A stretch of DNA of 64,000 nucleotides. It comes from Lumbricus rubellus. Its lineage: Eukaryota; Annelida; Clitellata; Crassiclitellata; Lumbricidae. The stretch spans positions 33,948,018 through 34,012,017 of the forward strand of contig OX243823.1 of NCBI GenBank assembly GCA_945859605.1, read 5' to 3'. This document shows positions 31,993 to 41,645 of the stretch, piece after piece. The notes beneath the pieces were generated by a model. The model was not told the origin of the DNA. It worked only from the letters and a program-made list of their open reading frames with translations, and ran no database searches. Both the position numbers and the translations under genes were made by a program. Each line of letters opens with the position of its first letter. Position 1 is the first letter of the stretch.

Positions 31993-34748
31993 CAATCTTA
32001 CATATGGCATTGATGTTTACAAAGCGAGTTGTGATTGTTCGTTTGTACTACGAACTATAATTTTACCACAGTATGTCACTTTGAATTTTAAATTATATTT
32101 TTAAAAAATTATTACTAGTTTGACTTTATGGTTTTGCTTGCTATCAGTATTCACTAAGTTTTGACCGTTGCAGAGGAAACAATAATTATCTGATTAATCA
32201 GATTATTTAGAAAACGTCGGATTTGAACCATTCATGCTCGTTATGCAAGTGTAGGCTATAACATAGATGGTCTTTAAATATAATAGCACCCATTTGTTTA
32301 TATAGCACCGTTTCAAGAAGCCTACTTCAAGGCACTCCCACTTCAACCACGTTGATACAGATAAGTCTTGACGAGCCTGTAAAACGCTGATGAGTCAACC
32401 CTAGATAACACTTGTATCTCCAATTGGAAATTATTCCACACAGGAGACCCATAACTGATAAAGTGTGACGGTGACGAGTTGAGACTTGGTTATAACACGA
32501 TGTACCAATAGATCACTAGAGGTATAGCGAAGGCTCTGCTAGTTAGGACCACAGATGCTGGACAGCAGAGCTCACATTGATTAGGTCGGAGCATAGCCAA
32601 TTTAACAAGTGCAGCAATTCTGTTCTCCATGTGCTGGGAAACAGGGAGCCAGCGCATAGGATGTCAAGAATGTAAGCTGAAACTGAGGCAAGCTTAAGAG
32701 ATTCACTCAATTAGCAATCATTTGTATGTTCAGCAGTGGCAATTGGGATCTTGATCAATTTCTTGAATGGTGAGCAGGACGGGTCGATGTCACACGTACG
32801 GTCATATAAATCTTTATATTGACCACCACGATAGTAATAAAAAAAATACGCATGTCACGTAGGCTACACGGTCATTATAGATAACCATTTTTCCATTTAC
32901 ATAAGCTTATAGGAGCCAGCATACATTGAAACAGGATTTGCCATTCAAGATTCGTATAGTTGTCAGCTCTTTTGTTCTCATTGTTATTCTATTGCTGTTG
33001 AGTTACTGTGACATGTGTCCATAATGCCCATTATGTCTGCGTTATTGCTTGTTGTTGTGTTACTAGGTTTCACTGACTACATAAATTTATGTTTCTCATT
33101 CCTTCGTTCCACTGTTTCCTTATCCACATGAAACAATGAATATTTTACTATGTTTTGCAGCCATCTTATCGCCTGTACGATAAATAAATTATGTTAGGGC
33201 CTACCCTACTTAAGCGCAACTCGTATCTCTTTTAGGTATCCCTTTGTATACCGATAAAGAATTTACTTTGAAAGCAATGTCAATTTCAATATCCCTGGAT
33301 CAATAAATCAATGAAAAACTTACGACTCTGTTTATTATTCCAAAGGAATGTTGCATTATTTCATATGACTGCCTGGTTGTGTCACGTGACAATAACACGG
33401 AAAAAATGAAAATATGCTAGTATAGCGAAAGAAAAGTGAAAATCATTATTCTCTGATTTCTTGTTTATTAGACGCAAAAATCATTTAACGGAATTGGAAT
33501 CAGTCTGTGCTCATCCAGAGGTAAATGCTAAAGCGCATGCTTATTCTTGAATGTAAATTTTGGGTAATTCCCTCTGCAAACAACGCCATGGTTAATTAAG
33601 CCACTTGCAAATCAATCGAGCGATTGCATTTTAAGTTATAGGACTATTAATTGTTTCATTGATTAATCGCTTCACTTGTCTTTTAGATGCATGAAACGGA
33701 CATTGACTGAACACACAGTATGTACGTGTGACATGGTAGCCGATTAGTTTGAGCGCTCCTGATCTTGTAATATCGACCCCCGCATACCAAATGCAGGGTT
33801 GACCTTCTTCCTCCGAGACGCGTAGGCTACTGTATAAAAGATCTTGAGCAAGCCCTTCATTCAATCTTGCTAAGCGTATTGATCCATGCTTGTCATTGGA
33901 TAGTGGGGCTTTAGTGACACTTACAGAAGCATGTGGGTGTAAACCCCAGAATATTTGTCTAGTGCCCTTCATCTTAACCGACCAGAATAAAACCTGATCT
34001 CAGCATTAAAATCGTTTAGGATTAATGCAATACAGATTCTGAAGCTGTGAAAGTAACACATGAGTCTGGAGTGTAAACTGGGTAATGAGACACACAATAT
34101 CACCTTTACAGGTTCCAAAAACCAGTATTTTCTTTAACTCCACCAATGCATTTGTGCATGTATGTAATTATGCATACATACATGCATGTATATGTACCGT
34201 ACATTGTACATGATTCTAAAAATTGCTTGTACCTTTTCAATCTGGCTTGCCATCGTGTATTATGGTTCTAGATTTCAATTTCTCTTGAAGCAAACATTGA
34301 TTTACTTACGTTGCGGACATTTATATGAAACTGCTTCATTACAGTAAATTTAATTTATTTCTTATTAAAACCATTAATGAGGACTGAGTGTTGGTGCACC
34401 CGATGGTTGATTTAAAAAAAATGATGATACCTTTTGCATTCGACACTAGCAAAATGGAAGCTAGTAATTACAATGAGGCATTACTTCAACATGTTCAAAT
34501 GTGAAGAAATGATGTGAAAGTTTTGGAAGGAGGCATAATAAAATTAGGTGGCTTATAGTAAAAGCCATGAACACAGCTCAAAAGTCATGAACAGACAGAC
34601 AGACATGCAGGTCTATTTCAGACTGCCGCCGAGATAGGCCGGCACAAACACGAACATACCTACTTGCATGCATACAAACTTGCATAAAATAGAGACAGAC
34701 AGATCAAGATGGTCAGATCATTCTATGCAGACATATCAGCGAACAGGC
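31993..34748. other. gene-poor intergenic region
   Basis: No coding exon recognised. About 32280-32345 has an eroded LINE-type tail (TATATAGCACCGTTTCAAG and CAAGGCACTCCCACTTC), followed to about 32700 by sequence that could be an ancient reversed L2. About 33830-33890 (GATCTTGAGCAAGCCCTTCATTC) looks like a decayed SINE body. The rest is unassigned. Confidence 0.4.
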
Positions 34749-34749
34749 A

Positions 34750-34814
<65 letters not shown>

Positions 34815-34817
34815 ATA

Positions 34818-34848
<31 letters not shown>

Positions 34849-34870
34849 ATTACATATATATATATACATA
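34749..34870. repeat. AT dinucleotide microsatellite
   Basis: Two long TA runs with short interruptions, immediately before a Helitron-like copy. Confidence 0.95.
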
Positions 34871-35482
34871 TCTATATAAATAAAAATGAACTTTCCAATA
34901 GTTCGTCGCATTTCCACGCTGAAAGTGACGCACCGATTGTTTTGAAAATTTTACAACACCTTCCATTCCCATACAACCGTGTGTTAAGATGTTTTCACCC
35001 GAAAAACGCAACCGTTTCCACAAAAAGTGAACTTTGCAATCCGTTCGCCCGCCATTTGCAAATTAAACACGTCCCACACGGCTGCCAGATTTCATAAACC
35101 AAACACAGCAGACGAAACATCAATGAGGTGGCGTGCTGTGACGTCATAAGCGAGTCGCGATTAATTTACCAAAGAGGCCGCTTTTAGGCCTTTCCCAAAG
35201 CGGCCTTTGGGCTTGGAATGGACGCTGCGACGGAGGAAAGGAGTGGAGGGAGCGGGACAAAGACGGTGGGGAGGGAGCGGAGGGGGAGGTGCAGGTCAAG
35301 GGGAGGGGGAAGGGGAGGGGGACGGAGGGGAAGGGGGAGGGGAAGGGGAGTGGGAGGGGGAGGGAGGAGGGGAGGGGGAAAGGGAGGGGAGGGGGAGGGG
35401 AGAGGGAGGGGGAGGAGGAGGGGAGAGAGAGGGGGAGGGAGGCTCTTTTCAGCCACAGCAACGCCTTTCCGGGTTCAGCTAG
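34871..35482 (+). mobile_element. Helitron-like element, copy 2
   Basis: Starts TCTATATAAATAAAAATG after A, ends GGGTTCAGCTAG before T. Its left half closely matches copy 1, and a GGGGAGG polypurine stretch fills 35270-35440. First of three head-to-tail copies. Confidence 0.8.
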
Positions 35483-35485
35483 TAA

Positions 35486-35943
35486 TCTATATAAATAAAA
35501 ATTAAACTTTCCAATAGTTCGTAACACAATCACGCTGAAAGTTACGCACCGATTGTTTTGAAAATTTACCAAAACCTTCCATTCCAATAGCACCGTGCCT
35601 TAACATTTTTTTCCCAGAAAAAACCCAATCTTTTCCACAAAAAGTGAACTTTGCAATCCGTTCGACCGCCATTTGCAAATTCAACAAAACAGCAGGGCTG
35701 CCAGATTTCATAAACGCGTCCCCAAACACAGCAGACGAAACATGAATGAGGTCGCGTGCTGTGACGTCATAAGTGAGTCGCATATTAATTTCCCAAAGCG
35801 GCCTTTCATCATTATTGGGCTAGGATTGGACGGTGTGACGGAGGAAAGGAGCGGAGGGAGCGGGACGAAGACGGTTGGGAGGGGGAGGGTTATGGGGAGG
35901 GGAGGACTTTTCTGCCACAGCAACGCGTGGCCGGGTGCAGCTA

Positions 35944-35944
<1 letters not shown>
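35486..35944 (+). mobile_element. Helitron-like element, copy 3
   Basis: Begins 3 bp after copy 2 with the same 5' end and ends GTGCAGCTAG. The polypurine part is only about 60 bp. Confidence 0.8.
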
Positions 35945-35980
<36 letters not shown>

Positions 35981-35988
35981 TAAATATA

Positions 35989-36481
35989 TCTATATATATA
36001 AAAATGAAACTTTCCAATAGTTTGTGTAAAGTGTTCTCGAAACGTACCGCACAGATTGTTTTGAAAATTTCACAAAACCTTCCATTCCTATCTGAGAGTG
36101 TCCATTTTTCTTTTTTTTTCCGAAAAAACGCAATATTTCCCACAAAAAGTGAAGTTTGCATTCCGCTCGACCGCCATTTGCAAATTGAAAACCGATTTCA
36201 GAAACGCCTTGACAGTGACTGCGACCATGCAGACGAAACATGAATTAGGGTCGCGTGCCGTGACGTCATAAGCGATTCGCACAATTATTTTGCGGCCTTC
36301 AGCATTCTTGGTTGAGGGAGGAAAGGAGCGGAGGGAGCGGGACGGAGGGGGAGGGAGGGGGAGAGGGATGGGGAGGGGGAGGGGAAGGGGAGGGGAGGGG
36401 GAGGGGGAAAGGGAGATGGAGGGGAGGAGGGGAAGGTGAGAGTCTTTTCTGCCACAGCAACGCGTGGCCGGGTACAGCTAG
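35989..36481 (+). mobile_element. Helitron-like element, copy 4
   Basis: Starts TCTATATATATAAAAATG after a TA run, ends GTACAGCTAG. More diverged from the others; polypurine stretch at about 36315-36445. Confidence 0.78.
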
Positions 36482-36544
36482 TATTTATATATAATACGAT
36501 AATCCTAGAAATGTCCGTCTTGCATAACAAGCACCGAGCAGCCA

Positions 36545-36561
36545 CCGCGTATTAAACGAGC

Positions 36562-36595
<34 letters not shown>

Positions 36596-37016
36596 GAGGA
36601 GTCTACATGTAGCTGTGACTTCAAAAGCGATGGACATGATGTAGTTTCGCATCCATACGGAGCAGCGGCGTACAATACCCAGGAGGAGCTGCAGCGACTG
36701 GCAGAGCTGGGCCGAGAACCACCGCTGCATATTTATCTCAGCGTGGCGTCTACGATTAAACCCTGCAGCGGCGGCGGCACTACACCGGCGGCGAGCAACC
36801 AGCGGGGGCGGCGGGCGACTGGCAGCGCATGCGTTGGCAGCGTGCGCGCGGTGTGTCCTACGACGTCGGCGACGACGAAGGTCTGCACTGAAGAGAGAGA
36901 GAGAGAGAGAATATCGATTCGTTGTGGATCGAGTTCGGTCGGTTTGCGTTTCGCAGCTGAAATAATTTTAATTCCTGTGTATATGCAGCACGACTACGGC
37001 TGGCGCTGCTGTTAAG
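36545..37016 (+). other. candidate first exon with CAG repeat and CpG-rich body
   Basis: A (CAG)11-12 run at about 36557-36592 opens a GC- and CpG-rich block that ends in a strong donor, AAG/GTAAGC, at 37016/37017. One frame is open from about 36500 to 37013 (polyglutamine, then HPYGAAAYNTQEELQRLAEL) but stops just before the donor, so if spliced the exon is more likely leader sequence. A GA dinucleotide run is at 36894-36910. It could be the first exon of an unknown gene or a distal leader exon of VPS13, 4.6 kb downstream. I do not recognise the peptide. Confidence 0.4.
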
Positions 37017-37282
37017 GTAAGCAAGTACGTTAAGATGTGTTTTCTTGTTGCTTGCAATTCATGTCTCCCTGGGAGGGAGAGGGAGAGGGAGGTCCAGCTG
37101 TGCGGATAATAATTATTATGATTGGTGGAGTGGCCTATGGTGTGTCTGTCATGTTGATGAGTTCTTTGGGTGATAAGGCGGCAGTGGTCGATCGGCGAAG
37201 GTAACATATGGTTTCTTCCGTACCAAAGTAATGTTGGCTTTGTAAGATTTGAAGGTTGCAACCCGCTCTGCAATATTTCCAG

Positions 37283-37730
37283 GCTTAAGAAATGAGGCTT
37301 TTTCAGCGTGCAGTTCTACACAAAATGTGTGTATCTCTAAACGAATCTGTGCAGTTGTAGGAGCACTTCTGTGCAGTTAAAAATAGTGAAAAGGTGCTTG
37401 TCATCTGATTGAGATTATGTATACGTTGTCATTAAATGCTGGATCCATAGAATACCGAGTGAAATGAACCTTACAATAAATCACATAAAACCTGTAAAAA
37501 GGAGAAAGGTGATGTCAGTGATCTTTGCTATCACAGTGTCGTCAAACTGAGGTTTTTTAACGTGCAGTTGTACACAAGATGTGCAGTTGTAGAAGCACTT
37601 CTCTACATTTCAAACTAGCAAAAAGGTCATTGTTTTCCGATTTTAAGTAATTTATCATGGATGATGGGAAAGTAAAGCAGGAGTTGTGCAGTTCTAACAA
37701 TTCCTTTAAAAACAACCTACTGCACACCTG
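37283..37730. mobile_element. fragments of a GTGCAGTT-type hAT family
   Basis: Two diverged pieces carry repeated GTGCAGTTGTA / GTGCAGTTCTA motifs next to GAGGTTTTTTAACGTGCAG, as in the elements at 44761-46768 and 48091-49866. Ends are too decayed for a target duplication. Confidence 0.55.
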
Positions 37731-37799
37731 TTTTAAGAACTATAATTGCCTATAAAGAATTATTATTTTGAAACATAACAAGTATGTTATTGTTTACAG

Positions 37800-38323
37800 C
37801 AGCGATTCTCAACCTTTTAAGACTCACGGACCCCTTTTTAATTTTTGGTCCCGGTCACGGACCCCACTGAAATTTGTTTCTTTGGCGCCTTATCGCGACT
37901 GTGCAACTCTATTATCCTATATAATAATAGGCCTACGTGCATGTTAAAATATAACCTATAATTATGTCTCTGCACTCCTGTATACAAAATTTATATAACC
38001 AATAAAATTATTTGAAATTTATTAGAAAAAACCTGTATTTTGTTTTAATGTAAGCTTTAGGCACGTATATTCGAGCACAGTTTATCTGCTCGAAACACTC
38101 AATCTGAGCCCATTTTAAACCTCAAGCCGTGATCGATAATTTTTAATTGTTAGGCTACCAGCAACTGTCATTGATTAGTGTATATTATTAGTTTCATATC
38201 GCCATTGAAAAGCGAAAAATTGAAAATTGACAAAAATTATCTGTTTCTATGTTTTTAACTAAGAAATGCATAACTTTCAGGACAGGCTTGCGGACCCCCA
38301 GGCAGGTCGGTTGAGAACCGCTG
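37800..38323. mobile_element. non-autonomous hAT element 5
   Basis: Ends CAGCGATTCTCAACC and GGTTGAGAACCGCTG (14 of 15) with an exact 8-bp duplication GTTTACAG (37792-37799, 38324-38331). A subterminal CACGGACCCC block is mirrored by GCGGACCCCC at the other end. Confidence 0.93.
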
Positions 38324-38331
38324 GTTTACAG

Positions 38332-39393
38332 TATTTGACGGCCAGGGCAGAAATAATTGTCTAAAGATTTCTGCTTCACCTGCGTTCTCTTTCACACCTG
38401 TCTTAAGGATTATTATTGTGTATAAAAATATTATTATTTGAAACATAACAATTGCCTGCACAGTTTCTAATTTTTTAGTTCTTTGCTTTGAACTATACCA
38501 ATCGATAGGTCGGAGGTCAAATGACGGACATGGCAGAAATAATTGTCTAAAGATTTCTGCTCGACCTTCGTTAATCCATTGCCAAATCAACTCTAACTTG
38601 AAATTTGTTTGAAAGAGTTTTCTCTATGGCATCTATGCAATGTACTGGCTCCCAATGTTGGAACTCTCTTCATTTCCAACTTAACACTAGATTAATTATT
38701 TAAGCATAAATTTCGCCTATATCTACTTAAAGCACCTCCTGTTATTCAATAGTTATGGTTTCTTTGCTCAGTGGTTTCGCCAAGCCCTTAGACTTAGTTA
38801 AGCCCTTAGTTAAGCCCTTAGTTAAGCCCTTCGTTAAGTCATTAGTTAAGAGTTGTTTTTCTTGTTGATTTAGAGCTGCATTGCACTCTATCTGTCAATT
38901 GCATAATTCAGTTTTTTCTCAACCTAATTATATCTTTGTATTCTTGCATTTGAATGTCCTGTCGTGTGCTATTATGTTTTTAAAAAAAATTACATGATTA
39001 ATGGGTGCCCCATTAGCGGGATTGTCCATCCCTTCTGGGCTCCCCCTTCTTAACCATTATGTTAAAGCATTATGTTCACTGCCATAATTGTATTATGTTT
39101 GTTTGGTTCAGGAGAAATAAAAAGTAAAAAAAGTAAATTTCAAAAATTGCTCATTATGGATAAACAGTGAATAACACTGTAGAAATTCATAGTGATATTT
39201 CTGAAATATTGGGGAGGGATATAAGCATATCCGCCCTCCATAAACTTTGGAGGGGACCTCCCCCGCTGCCCCCCCCCCCCTAAGTCTCGGCCCATGATTT
39301 TCAGTTGAGACATATCAAGAGGTTTTTATTCAACAGTTTGACGTCATCGTCAACATGGGGAAATAATTTTATGGCTAGGCCTATATAATATTA
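38332..39393. other. non-genic, with a LINE 3'-UTR-like block
   Basis: About 39000-39125 (GGGTGCCCCATTAGCGGG, GGGCTCCCCCTTCTTAACC, ending in AATAAA) looks like the 3' UTR of a LINE or retroposed transcript. A GTTAAGCCCTTA-type short repeat is at 38795-38850. No host exon seen. Confidence 0.4.
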
Positions 39394-40368
39394 CTAGCTG
39401 AACCCGGCCACGCGTTGCTGTGGCAGAAAAGACCGTCCTCTGCCTCCAATCCTCCCCCTCTCTCCCCCCCTCTCTCCCCCTCCCCCTCTCTCCTCCGCCC
39501 TCTCCCTTCCCTCCCCCCTCCCTCTTCCCCCTCCCCTCCCCCTCTATTCCCCCGCCCCTCTCCCTCTCCCCTCCCCTTCCCCCTCCCACCTCCTCCCCTC
39601 CCCCTCCACTCCCCTTACATCCTCCATCTCTCCCCTCCCTCTTCGTCCCGCTCCTTCCCTTCCTTTCCTCCTTCGCACCGTCCCTTTCCGACACGGGGCG
39701 ACAGCGACGCGGAACAGAGCGACGCGGAACATCAAAAAGGCCGGAATCGAATGTGTTGAAATGCGCTACATAAACGGAACACGCGCCCGAAGCAAAGCCT
39801 ATCGGCGGGCGTAAAACGGTCGAATTTGCAGATCTTTTACAAAAGAAATAACTCTCACTTCGATTCGACCGATTGAGAGTTAAAATTGAAACCGTCCATA
39901 ACAAAAAGAAATAACTTTCACTTCGATTCGACCGATTGTGAGTTCAAATTGAAACCGTCCAAATGCATTCGCCAAAAATAGTTCGCGTTTAAAAATGGCG
40001 GTTGCGCAAGGTTCATATAGCGCATATTCAACTCGGAATCGGTCGAATGGAAGTGAAAGTTGTTTTTTTGTTGTAGAAGATTTTGGAAAAAAAGCATTAT
40101 ACAAACCTGCGCCTATATTAACGGAACGTTTTGCTGCAATTTTGAAAAGAATCGGTCCAGGACTTACCAAGATCCTTTATGAGGAAGATTCGTGCGAACG
40201 CCGTTACATTTTTGTTGTAGAAGATTTTGGAAAAAAAGCATTATACAAACCTGCGCCTATATTAACGGAACGTTTTGCTGCAATTTTGAAAAGAATCGGT
40301 CCAGGACTTACCAAGATCCTTTATGAGGAAGATTCGTGCGAACGCCGTTACATTTTTATATATATAGA
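39394..40368 (-). mobile_element. Helitron-like element, copy 5 (reversed)
   Basis: On the - strand it starts TCTATATATATAAAAATG at 40368 and ends GGGTTCAGCTAG at 39394, in A/T context. A CCCTCTCC polypyrimidine stretch (the complement of the usual purine part) spans 39434-39665. Its 5' half differs from the other copies and includes a 144-bp tandem duplication. Confidence 0.8.
40071..40358. repeat. 144-bp perfect tandem duplication
   Basis: Units start TTGTAGAAGATTTTGG at 40071 and 40215 and are identical as far as I can read. The length is a multiple of three, and on the + strand both units stay open (ERFAAILKRIGPGLTKILYE and neighbours). It lies inside Helitron copy 5. Confidence 0.9.
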
Positions 40369-40660
40369 TTGGTAAGGAATACCTCGATGTTAAAGATAAT
40401 GGTAATATTATATCGATGTAATTATTGGTGATGTTTCCTGTATAAAAGGGGTGTTTAACTATTAATAAGTTGTATTTGTATACACTCCCCCTTCCTTCCT
40501 CTCTTCCCAAAGTGCCTGGACATGAAGCACCTCGTCTCATTCCTCGGAAATTGTTTCCATTAGACGACTGAAACCTTTTAAAAGGTGGAACCTGGTAAAA
40601 AAAAGAAAGAGGATTGCATTCCTTCATGACCTTGGCAACAATCAGAGAGCATGCAGCTAT

Positions 40661-40823
40661 TTTCCATGTTTTCCAGCCACAGTATGTGTACCTGGATGAT
40701 GATATTGAAAGCTGGCGTCTTCGTCGTCGTGATATCAGCGTTGTTGACGTGCCTGCCGCTGCCACTTTAAGCGAACTGATCTCGCCACTGCATGAGAGGG
40801 ATAAGAAGGAGATCGGGTTCTGA
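40661..40823 (+). other. candidate terminal exon of an unrecognised gene
   Basis: After an acceptor-like TTTTCCAG lies an open frame with coding-like composition, YVYLDDDIESWRLRRRDI then SELISPLHERDKKEIGF, ended by TGA at 40821-40823. The frame extends upstream to about 40614. The charged sequence is unlike repeat translation, but I cannot name it and no partner exon was found. A donor-bearing exon candidate lies upstream at 36.5-37.0 kb. Confidence 0.35.
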
Positions 40824-41285
40824 CGGGTCATGTCGGATAGCACTAGACTCTTATGCGGCAGACGAAAAGCTCATAATTATCTGTTGAAATTGTTTCCTAC
40901 CAACTATAAGTTGTTCTCGTCTTTATATTCCTCCTTTTAACTTCCTCTTCCTCTCATTCCTCCTTCATTTTCTCTTCCTATAATTTCTCATGCATATATC
41001 GTCTTCCTCATTACTCCATAACTCTCTTCAAGCTGCTATTACTGCTCTATGTCCTTTACCTCCTAAACTCCATCCCCCATTTTGATCCAAATGTTTAAGA
41101 ATGTGAACAATAATAGACAAAGAATTTAAGCAGCTTTCCAGTTGCATGCACTTCATTTGTTTTCTATCACAATGCATTGTACTAAATCATTTATATGGCG
41201 CCTGATAAGATATAGACTTGTGATTGCATCTTCTAAGAAGGCCGTCTGCGTTCTCGCGGCTGCGGACGTTGCGTCACTCATCGAT

Positions 41286-41314
41286 CACGTGATCGAGTTT
41301 TGCCGAATCACGTG
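41286..41314 (+). promoter_or_regulatory. twin palindromic E-boxes ATCACGTGAT
   Basis: Two CACGTG cores, 41286-41291 and 41309-41314, start 23 bp apart and each sits in the same 10-bp palindrome ATCACGTGAT. Such sites bind bHLH-zip factors of the USF, MITF/TFE and MYC types. The CLEAR consensus GTCACGTGAC differs at the outer bases. Confidence 0.55.
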
Positions 41315-41338
41315 ATCGCTGTGTTGTTTTTTGTTGTT

Positions 41339-41404
41339 ATGGCAGAAATTCGTCACTTCGAGATTGTAGAAATTGTGGAGTGGCTGAATGATTTGACTCA
41401 TTAA
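41339..41404 (+). CDS. candidate 21-codon upstream ORF of VPS13
   Basis: ATGGCAGAA opens a frame of 21 codons (MAEIRHFEIVEIVEWLN and four more) that stops at 41402-41404, 241 bp before the VPS13 ATG. It lies 25 bp after the second E-box, so it is in the leader only if transcription starts just before it. It could instead be a non-translated stretch. Acidic and hydrophobic residues alternate; no family recognised. Confidence 0.35.
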   Translation: MAEIRHFEIVEIVEWLNDLTH

Positions 41405-41645
41405 ACCATCATCAGAATAATACATTGTTCTTTTGTTAACCAGTTAACCTCCGGATGGTTGAAGCAAGTCAATTGGGAATGTAGAATGCCGGTCAGAACA
41501 GGGATGATGCTGGGAGTCGTCGCCTAATTCCAGACTTACCCATCATCGTCTTCGACCCCCTTTTCTCTCCCTCCCTTCCTCCCTTCCTCCCTCCCTCACT
41601 GGCCGCCAGACTGCACCGTCTGTCGTCGTCATCGTCGTCATCGTC

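Larger units (their letters stand above)
40824..41645 (+). promoter_or_regulatory. VPS13: VPS13 promoter and leader region
   Basis: CpG dinucleotides rise sharply at about 41235-41325 (CTCGCGGCTGCGGACG and neighbours), unlike the AT-rich surroundings. Twin CACGTG sites and a short upstream ORF follow. A CCCTTCC pyrimidine run at 41565-41600 precedes the leader's end. No TATA box is evident. Confidence 0.5.

Noticed and set aside
40065..40375. Duplicated peptide as a host protein with internal repeats
   Set aside because: It lies inside Helitron copy 5; the frame is open but bounded by element sequence. Kept only as a possible captured fragment.
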